This document shows, piece after piece, positions 56,276-64,000 of a DNA stretch of 64,000 nucleotides. Within the stretch, counting starts at the first letter, position 1; each line of letters begins with the position of its first letter. Source of the DNA: Flammula alnicola (lineage: Eukaryota > Basidiomycota > Agaricomycetes > Agaricales > Strophariaceae); assembly GCA_015499995.1 (NCBI GenBank), contig JADNRV010000009.1:124001-188000 (forward strand). The letters run 5' to 3'. The notes beneath the pieces were generated by a model. The model searched no databases and was not told the DNA's origin. It saw only the letters and a list, made by a program, of their open reading frames with translations. The translations under genes and the position numbers were made by a program.

Positions 56276-57003
56276 ATGCGTTTCTTCTCGCTGTTTACCT
56301 TTGCCACCCTTGCGTTCTCCGCTGTCTCCGCAGCCCCAGTGTCGAAATCTGACAAGTACGTAGCACGTCGCTTGCTCTTTGAGGGGGGCGCTAACAGAGT
56401 TCTTTCCACCAGTGGTATCGTCGCTCGCGACAACCTGTACCTCTCCTCTCGGGAAATCGAAGTTCTCGAAGCACGAGCGGGAGGTGATCACAAGGCCAGT
56501 AAGAAGTACGTCCCGCCTCCGCCTCCGAAGGTCACATTTGAGAAGGGCGTCTCTGCCCACTCCGCCTCCAACCATATGGACAAACTCAACCTCCACGGGG
56601 ACAGCCGCAAGCAGGTCGAGGGTTATCATCGCCACCTCGTCGAAGAACACATGAAAACTATTCCCGGAGCGCACACAGCTGTTGTCAAGTGAGTCTGTCC
56701 TCTGCCTTCCTTCCGTCTTTCGTATTCATACTGATCATGATTCGCGTTTGAAGGAACCTCGCACACGCAAAAGGTTCACGCGACCCTCACATCCACGTCA
56801 GCGCTGAAATTCGGGATAAAGGCGGTAACATCATCACTGCTCCTCGACGTGGCAACCCATTGGTGATGGACCCAACACACCACATCTACACGAACGCGGC
56901 AGACCCTGCGAATGGATACCACGTTCTTCCTCATGCATACAAGAAAGCCGTCGACAAGCACAACGCGATTGGAGGTCAGCCAACAGGCAAGGGGTCAATT
57001 TAG
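56276..57003 (+). CDS. small secreted protein, agaric type
   Basis: Three exons splice in frame (GT donors at 56356 and 56690; the last exon ends TAG 57001-57003), giving roughly 205 residues. Residues 1-20 are a signal peptide (RFFSLFTFATLAFSAVSAAP). The mature part has a LEARAGG segment, which may be a propeptide end. A PPPPPK run follows, then a His-rich helix (GYHRHLVEEHMKTIPGAH), AHAKGSRDPHIHVSAEI and a PTHHIYTN segment. It ends GGQPTGKGSI. It fits the fungal class of small secreted proteins with no known catalytic residues. The many histidines could bind metal. Function unknown. It sits with the pseudokinase inside the broken hydrolase locus. Confidence 0.85.
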
Positions 57004-57505
57004 GGTAATACAATTAATTATCATAATATACATGACTACGCAGTCTTTCAAATTAAAGGACGACGGAGGACCTTGGTTCGGGAGCCCTAGGCGTAGTCTG
57101 ATATAAGAAAGATCAACTTTCAGTTTCAGCAGTGAGGACGGAAAGGCAGAAGAGTATGAATATACGTGTCGAAGAGTCTGTACATGAGTGTAAGCTGGGA
57201 GCTTCAATGAATGCAAACGGGAAAGTAAACGGACAAAAGATGAGCAGACATCGTGAATCGTCGGCGGTCCCGAGCTGGTTTTGTAATGGAATGCCGCATC
57301 CGCCTCCATCTAGTTAGTGTCCAAATCAATCATCATACTTGAAGCCGAATTCGCACCTGCATCTCCCAAAGCGTTGGCCATGATAAATGACGGGGAGCTT
57401 CCTGCTCGGCGGTGTCTGTTTCGACGTCAAGGCTCGGGTGGGTGTACGCCATCCGCAGAATCAACCTGTAGATCTGGAACATAAGGCACTTCCATCCAAC
57501 TTCCA
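57004..57505. other. right part of the inserted segment, no gene
   Basis: 3' flank of the secreted-protein gene up to the point where hydrolase homology resumes. Confidence 0.4.
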
Positions 57506-58113
57506 TCGCCTCTTTCAGCTTTACCATAGCTTCCCACCAAAACTCAGCTAGATTTGGTGTGTTGTTCTCCGCAAATTACTCGTGTTCCAATGGCTAATCC
57601 CACACTTTTAGGGTCCTTGAGCAATTCTTATCTTGCTACTGCCAGCAGCATCAATGACCAGCTGAATTTCTTTGATTTCCCGTTCTTTTATCCCAAGTAG
57701 GTTTCTCACTTGTCCGCTTTCGACCATTTCTCTGCCCAGAGGCCCTGCCACTCTTTTCGGATACCAAGGGTACTGCTACCTTAGGTGAACTCATGTCCAT
57801 CTCTGCAACGGCGGCCGTCAATTACACCAACCCAGTCTTCGTCGTTATGGGCGAACATGACCTGTGAGATTTTCTCATCTTCAATTCAAGTTCAGTGACT
57901 TATCATGGTTTCAGTCATTTCTGCGGTGGAAATTGCTACCAACTTCCTCTGAATGGCTTCGCAAATTTCGTCGAAGCTAGCAACGATTTTTTCCCTGCCA
58001 TTCAGAAGTTCGATTTCTTTATCCCCACCAACATCGCACATGGAATCAACCTTCACTTCGGGGCGCCGGATGTGTTTTTAGAGATTCAAAGTTGGATTGC
58101 AGGACTTGCCTAG
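57506..58113 (+). pseudogene. 3' piece of the broken alpha/beta-hydrolase copy
   Basis: Homology to the intact gene resumes at its AIASFGLTIAS codons, then covers the SNSYL...NDQLNFFDFPFF exon, the exon with AVNYTNPVFVVMGEHDL (catalytic Asp), and the last exon with FCGGNCYQLPLNGFANF and AHGINLHFGAPDVF (catalytic His). It ends with a stop at 58111-58113. The central exons, including the GHSFG nucleophile, are absent from the window's first copy. This is the tail of the gene whose head is at 53905-54063. Confidence 0.88.
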
Positions 58114-58479
58114 GTAACACCAAGGCCATGCGAAGGCACCGTGGAGGAAGGCTAACCAAAGGCTAACAGGATATCGCTGAGTATGTTAGTCCAGTAATTT
58201 CATCTTGTTTTCAGTTATAGGTTAATTATGCCTGCATGAGGTGTTTTACAACGTGTCTACGCCTAGCTGCAACTGAGCCCAGAGCATCGTCCAAGACGTT
58301 TCCAACCTTCGCGCAACCTTCGCGCAACCTTCGCGTCTTATCGACTTCGTCTTATTGTTCTGCGTAAATTCAGTTTCTACTGTATTTTCTGATGCTTATC
58401 GCATTTTCTAGCTCGGGACTGCGCCCTATCAGGTCGAAAGCGAATTCGTTGAACTCCAACGAAATTATCTCCCATCCTG
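58114..58479. repeat. flank shared with about 52805-52975
   Basis: 58300-58440 repeats 'caaccttc', 'cttattgttctgcgt', 'gcttatcgcattttctag' and 'gggactgcgccctatcag' from about 52815-52915. A triplicated 'ttcgcgcaacc' lies at about 58306-58336. Confidence 0.65.
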
Positions 58480-58735
58480 TGATTCAAATTGACCTCTTGC
58501 GTTAGAAAATATGCATCACGTGAGAGCCCACCCCGAGACTGAAGGCCGCTGAACTGCCTCTCGCCTTCAGCTCAAACCATCATAAACAACGGCATGTCTT
58601 CTCAATGGTTTCCATCCTCACAGGATGTCTGCGCCATATGATGTAGAAAGGAGTCAGTCATTTACAATGGGCTTCCTTCTCCGCGGCATGCCGGCCTCTC
58701 CGACAAATTCAGCAAGAAAGTACGCGATTCACAGT
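58480..58735. repeat. hydrolase 5'-flank repeat, copy 3
   Basis: Third copy of the block at 52118-52395 and 52980-53270, located about 0.6-0.9 kb before the intact hydrolase ATG. Confidence 0.8.
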
Positions 58736-59307
58736 ATTTTTGGATTATTAACGTCTGGAACCCTCATCACTGAGCAGTGTATATTCTTTATCTATACGAT
58801 ATAGCCCTAACTGCACCGGTGAATGGGCTCCACGGTCCCCAGAAGCCTTCGTTCATCAACTTCTTCATGGCATGGCACGGCACAACTGTTCTTCAAAGCT
58901 CCCTTGATTGGTTCCATGTACGGAAGGCCAATCTTACTGGTCCTCGTGGTGCTTTAACTCCAGGAGGCGTAGTGAGACGCAGTAGATTTGTTATTTCAGC
59001 TTTGGCCAAAGGCATGGCGCATCATCTTTGTTGCTTGCTCTCATCAGTGGTTCCCAGAGCTCTTTGACCTCCAAGTTCCCGCTCGTATTCATGGAGTTCA
59101 TTGTCTAGGTGAATCTTTGTTTGCTCTTATTCTGACAATAGAGGTGACGGAGATAGCTTAGAAGACTCGGCTGACACCTTCATATCGCCAAATATCCTTC
59201 GACTCCTATGATGTCCGTGAAGATACGGACTCAGAGCAGCGCACTAGCGGGGGGATAGCACATGCAGCATGATGCAGGAGTCATGCCCATTCAGGTTTAG
59301 TGGCGCC

Positions 59308-59315
59308 TTATAAAG
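59308..59315 (+). promoter_or_regulatory. TATA box of the intact hydrolase
   Basis: ttataaagccctggcc lies 45 bp before the ATG and is conserved in the broken copy. Confidence 0.55.
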
Positions 59316-59352
59316 CCCTGGCCGGCAGATTCTCTTCTGCTCTCTATTAAAG

Positions 59353-60813
59353 ATGCGCTCCATCCTCCTTCTCGCACTTTCTGCCTCTGCCTCTGCCCTT
59401 CTCCCCAGGTCTTCGCCACACTGTCAACAACTCACGGTACCCATTAGCATCACAGCCAATACTCTCATCATCAATGTTTCGCCGCCACAGAACCAATCAG
59501 AGCTCACTGGACTAGTTACTAAATTTACGAGTCTAACCTCCAATGTAACAAGGCACGATGTCCAAGGGCAAACGACCTTGAACGCGACATATAACATTTG
59601 GACGCTCCTATGCCTTCCATCTAACAATAATGCCAGTACTGTTGAGTTTGCGATCCATGGGTAAGACTCCGACCCTTATGCCTCTTGATAGCCTTCCACT
59701 CATACTTACGCAATGTTAGAATTAACTTCGACCATACGTACTGGAACTTTGGTGGAGAAGATTCACCCTATAACTATGTCGACGCGGCGATCAAATCCGG
59801 CCATGCTATCTTCATCTACGACCGTCTAGGTACTGTAAGTTACCGTGCGCGACGTTCTTACTGCTCATACTTATTTTCTAGGTGTCGGCCAATCCAGTAA
59901 ACCTGATGGCATCAAAGAAGTCCAGCAAGCGACAGAGATTGAAATCGCAGCACAGCTGATTGATTATCTGAAAACCGGAAAGTCGGGCCACGCGTTTAGT
60001 CGCGTCATTGGGATTGGCCATTCTTTCGGCAGGTATGTCGCATTACATATAAATTTTCTCGTCGCCTTCACTCTCTGACATCTCTCTAGTATACAGCTAA
60101 TCGGCATTGTTGCTAAGTACGAAGGACTATTGGACGCTATCGTTCTCACTGGGTTTTCTCCTTTTCCCGGAGGCCTGAATACTGCCATCGCTTCTTTCGG
60201 TCTTACCATAGCGTCCCAACAAAACCCAGGTAGATTTGGTACGTATTTATCATGACATTTATCTTGTTACTCCAATCATTAGTCCCATCATTTAGCGTCT
60301 TTGAGTAATTCCTACCTTACGATCGCAACTATCAGCAATGATCAGCTGAATTTTTTTGACTTCCCATTCTTCGATCCAAGTAGGTATCTCGTATATCCAA
60401 CTGTGAACATTTCTCATTCGAATTGGATGCTTCACAGGGGTCCTTCAAATCGCATCAGATACGAAGGCTACAGCTACCTTGGGTGAATTCTTATCCCAAA
60501 GCGCATCAGTCGCCATTAATTACACAAACCCGGTCATCGTCGTTACAGGCGCACATGACTTGTGAGGGTTTCTTGTCGACTCCACGCGTCAACTCTGGTG
60601 ACTTACCATGATTTTAGTATTTTCTGCGGTGGAAATTGCTACCAATCCATAAATGGCTCCACAAACCTGATCGAACCTAGTAAAGACTTGTTCCCCGCCG
60701 TTCAGAACTTTGAATACTTTATCCCTGCCAACGTCGGACATGGAATCAATCTTCACTATGGGGCGCCGGAGGTCTTTTCGAAGATTCAAGCTTGGATTGA
60801 AGGACTTGTCTAA
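59353..60813 (+). CDS. secreted alpha/beta-hydrolase
   Basis: Exported serine hydrolase with an alpha/beta-hydrolase fold; ester or related hydrolysis, substrate unknown. Exons 59353-59660, 59720-59829, 59882-60032, 60090-60238, 60296-60379, 60438-60561 and 60618-60813 give 373 residues. Residues 1-17 are a signal peptide (SILLLALSASASALLP). Marks in order: TYWNFGGEDSPYNYVDAA, an FIYDRLGVGQSSKPDG strand, nucleophile elbow GIGHSFGS (Ser187), TGFSPFPGG, catalytic Asp in IVVTGAHDLIFCGGNCYQ, and catalytic His in ANVGHGINLHYGAPEVF. The triad is complete. Many N-glycosylation sequons occur near the N-terminus. It is the intact member of a duplicated locus; the other copy (53905-58113) is split and has lost its nucleophile exon. 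Confidence 0.92.
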
Positions 60814-61857
60814 ATAACATCGATTTCATCATGCAAAGGCACATCGTGGAATCGCTAGAACTCAGTAGACGTATTTTTCATTTATAAACATTGTGAACGC
60901 CATCTTCGCCAGGCAGTGCTCCTTATATATGATCGAAATCCTAATACTAGAATGGATCGCAGAGTCGATAACCTGCACTGCATCCCAACTAGAATTTAAA
61001 TCTGGGAGTTCGAACCTCGCGGTGGGCTCCAGATGAGGAACTCCCAAACTCCTTTAAGCGCTTGCTTGTTCCCCATCTGGAGCCCAGCGCGAATTTTTAT
61101 TTATCACAATGATTAAGCGCGACGTGCTGATAACAACCTGTCAACATACAAAATAAGATCTAAGATGGAAGCCGAATCTAATCTAGTTACTTTCGTTGAG
61201 ACCTGGTCAGATGTCTGCAATTGATCGATACAGCCTTTTGTCGTTATGATTGCCCCTCGAAGACATCTCCTGTACGTGGCTAGTAGACGTAATACACCGG
61301 TCGTACTATGCCCTGGCCGTTTTCGAAGCCACGTAAATCCTTCTATGTTTTCACCAAGTTTCCACTATTAGGTTGTAACCTCCGGTCACCGCCGCCTATG
61401 CCCTCAAGATGTGTCTCACTACCCAAAAACTTGTCCATCCACTGTGTGCTGATCATTGTCAGCGGCAGAGAAACCTACCCTCACACAATATTGATCCGTT
61501 CTCGCAGAAGCATAATTTATGAAGTCAAGGATTTCTCACCTGATGCGCACCACGGTGCACACAGAGAGGGGTGCTGAGGTCCTCGCGGCGGGGAAAGAGC
61601 GCTGTCCAGCATTTGTCACTGCTCGACCTTGGGGAACTGCGATGATGTGAGAGCCATAGTATAAACTTGCTATGACCATATCGGAACTGACATGAGAAGG
61701 CCTGGAAGGACGCAAGGCAGATCGACCCTTCAATTGATTGAAATCGACATCAGATTCCAAAATAAGGTGTATTCTGCGGACAGAAGTGCTGCTCTAAAAT
61801 CCGACGCAATGGAAAATCTATGCAGGACGCCTCAGTATGTATCTATGTACATCGCAT
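60814..61857. other. intergenic with one inverted repeat
   Basis: Contains the hairpin at 61017-61091. No gene recognised; short open frames only. Confidence 0.45.
61017..61091. repeat. inverted repeat, arms about 22 bp
   Basis: The left arm cgcggtgggctccagatgag and the right arm (complement of ccatctggagcccagcgcg) pair with about two mismatches across a loop of about 29 bp. Just left lies gagttcgaacctcgc, which resembles a tRNA/SINE B box. It could be the end of a SINE or a transcript hairpin. Confidence 0.6.
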
Positions 61858-62908
61858 TTAATCCTCAATGGTTAATGGAAGAAGAGCAACGCAGGCTCGT
61901 ATCTGCCTTAGGGTGGCAATACGGTCGTAGTTTAGCCCATCGCAACCCTCCTTCGAACACTTGGCCTCCCAGCAGGCCAATGCTACAGGCCATTCCGCCG
62001 CATCTCCGACCGCGAGGCCTAGCGTATCTCCGAGCGGCCGTCTCTCCATCTCCAAGAACATGGCGTGTTTTAATTCCCTCCAGGAATGGTTATCCAAGAC
62101 GGTTACCCCACATCGGTTACAATGATACGGTGAGCTGATGGAGCTATGTGCATTAGTAGAGTTCAAAAGGGGACCAAGGATATACCACGAACCTATTGCC
62201 CGCAGCAAATCTCTCAGGGCTATCGAGCAGCTGACGGAACCTATCTCGGCGTTTGCGATGGAAGTCCAGGAGGAGCAACACATCCTTGGAAGACATTTGA
62301 TCCATGATAGAAGCATGCACTGGGTCGCATAGATCGAGAGTTAGAGTATGCGTTGATGCAAGCTTGGCTTCAGCGTCCCATCCAAAATGCCGAGCGATCG
62401 CATAGCATTTCAACGGGTGCTGTCCGAGGAAGCATTGCGAGCTCAAAGCGCTTCGCATGCTGGAAATGGGTCCCTGAGTGTCCCATTTTTCTGCGACTCC
62501 TAAGACGCGTTCGATGTCGTCTATGGATTCCCACTTCGGTATGGGGAGCCCAGACAGAAGTCTGAGAAGGCGCTCCAAGGGAAAGTCGTTTTCGTAGACG
62601 TCCAAGATGTCCGGGTAGACGTCGGGTTTTCCTGGCTCCCGGTCTTGACTCTGAATTGAATAATAGCTCGTGGGTTGAGGTAGGCTGAACATCGTCGCGA
62701 AAAACCCCGACGTCGTGCGCAGCATGAATGAGTGCACGCGATATAACGTTCCTTGAAGGGAACGAAGGACAACGTTGGCATCTGGGGCAGAAAATAATGG
62801 ATGGTATTTTTGGGTAGAATCGTCGGCTCGAATGTGTATGACTTTTGCGGTCGAGGGTAGTAGACGCACAGTCGAAACAGTTGGTGCAGCCATACTGCGG
62901 GTGGTCAC
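61858..62908 (-). CDS. BTB/POZ domain protein with cysteine-containing C-terminal region
   Basis: BTB proteins dimerise and often recruit cullin-3 ligases or act in transcription; in agarics this group is large and uncharacterised. Two exons (62908-62193 and 62143-61858) join in phase 2 through a 49-bp intron to 333 residues. The BTB core starts at about residue 35 (HPLFSAPDANVVLRSLQGT), continues with YRVHSFMLRTTSGFFATMF and PLERLLRLLSGLPIPKW, and is followed by a helical back region (VLGVAEKWDTQGPI, AIARHFGWDAEA). The C-terminal exon carries CNRCG and ...ACWEAKCSKEGC, a possible zinc site, and ends LPLTIED. An in-frame ATG 15 bp downstream (MAAPTV) is an alternative start. No signal peptide, so intracellular. 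Confidence 0.9.
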
Positions 62909-64000
62909 TGTTAGAGAGTGAACTTTTAGGGGGTGGAATAAGACGTGGGGTTGGTCAAGTGGCCTCCATGATGTCGGCTTAAATCGTTCTTACCTAGCTA
63001 CACGTGGGAGTGGGGGCATGTAGCATATCTCGGATGTCCTCGAACATAGATGTGGAGGTGATTCTCGGCCGTCGATCTCTGCACGGCAGGGAGGAAATGT
63101 GCATGTGGGTGTGAGAGTTGTATTCGACTTCGCGATTAGCGGTCACGATATGTTCTAGCGTTCATTGATGATGAGAAGATTGTCGTCGGAGCGGACGGTG
63201 AGTGAGCAAAATCCGTGGCGCAAGGCAACGTGCCCAGTAGAAAGGCACGACATTCAGGGTCGTCAGGAGCACGTGGGAGTTTCGAGGTTGAATCGAGCAA
63301 CATCACGGCCGCATTTGTCCTTTGCTCGAGGACATCGAGGGTCTCCGAAGCCTGGAAAGAAAGGAAAGGTCAGAAATTCCACTATGACGGTTATATTAGA
63401 GTGTCTGCGTCTAAAATTACCGGGGAGAGGGAAAAATAAACTCAGCCCACTGATTCGCTACAAGGTTGGTGAGAGAATCCTGCAGCTTACTACCACTAAA
63501 TTACGTCAGGAAGGATGGTCAAGCTGAGACGATGCGAGTGCAGTAGCTATGTCTAATGTGAGCTGATTTCGGCCGTCGTCAGACAACAAGCTATCTAATG
63601 GCGAAAGGAGCAGAAACCCACATGCCATGCCAAAATTTACGGGATACCTAGTAGCCTTCTAACGCCACTGATTTTGCCCCAACTGTCAGCGTCCGCGTGA
63701 ATTTAGAGAAAGGAGAAGGAATACTGTATGTTTGACTTCGCTGAGGCTGAAAGATTTTCAAAGTACTTTAAATGCAGTACGTACTTCTTGTGTTAACCGT
63801 TACTGTGATAAACGTGCCAAGTTTCCGTGGCTGCGATATGGTTCTGAAAATAAACCTTCGTGGATTTCTCACATGTAAGAATAGTGCTGAGAAAGACAAC
63901 CTCCCCGTTCTCAGAGGCGAATAACCGCTGTGGCTGACAGTGCTGGGCAGGTGAAATTCCACACCCCCCATCTTCTGGTGGCCCATTTGACCTAGAAGAG
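62909..64000. other. intergenic to window end, no gene seen
   Basis: Open frames at 63165-63527 and 63768-63986 lack domain or splice support. The edge may contain part of a gene that continues outside the window. Confidence 0.4.

Noticed and set aside
56261..56674. 137-codon minus-strand frame
   Set aside because: Antisense to the secreted-protein gene at 56276-57003, whose signal peptide and introns are clear.

Overview
The window reads as nuclear DNA of a mushroom-forming basidiomycete (Agaricomycetes). Nearly every gene is cut by many 45-75 bp GT-AG introns. The families are those of agaric genomes: very intron-rich OPT peptide transporters, DUF6534-like membrane proteins, BTB proteins with a cysteine-rich tail, GPI-anchored cupredoxins, small secreted proteins and SRPK-like kinases. 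tRNA-Glu genes carry very short introns. Nothing looks bacterial or organellar. All calls come from reading and splicing by eye; no database search was possible.

1-20 kb is a region of repeated duplication and decay. Two intact short-chain dehydrogenases (2332-3405, 5321-6402) and a broken third (19796-20116) share coding sequence and upstream flank. One old-yellow-enzyme gene (17188-18484, minus) is intact; two relics lie at 3721-3768 and 15672-16030. Twice the order is OYE(-) then SDR(+), head to head: 3768/5321 and 18484/19796. This suggests an ancestral divergent OYE-SDR module that was copied, with a different member dying in each copy. The living OYE has Phe where the catalytic Tyr is expected. 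Also here are a small zinc-finger-like gene (6673-7570), a 1.1-kb tandem duplication carrying an 83-residue protein gene, and a secreted protein (12880-13876).

24-42 kb holds an oligopeptide transporter (24491-28879, about 37 introns), two tRNA-Glu genes, a hypothetical gene (30084-31006), a 150-bp TA-flanked MITE, a secreted carboxylesterase (33078-35482), two tandem DUF6534-like membrane genes (36925-38827, 39327-41260) and a cysteine-rich gene (41683-42413).

46-64 kb holds an 85-residue protein that is a single dsRNA-binding domain (46268-46663), an inverted array of tRNA-Glu genes and fragments, an EFM7/NNT1-type methyltransferase, a two-domain GPI-anchored cupredoxin, and a duplicated secreted alpha/beta-hydrolase locus. 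The first hydrolase copy is split into a 5' piece and a 3' piece, with a SRPK-like pseudokinase and a small secreted protein gene between them; the second copy is intact (59353-60813). A BTB protein (61858-62908) closes the window. Long stretches (10.5-12.8, 20.1-24.4, 42.4-46.2 kb) show no gene I can defend.
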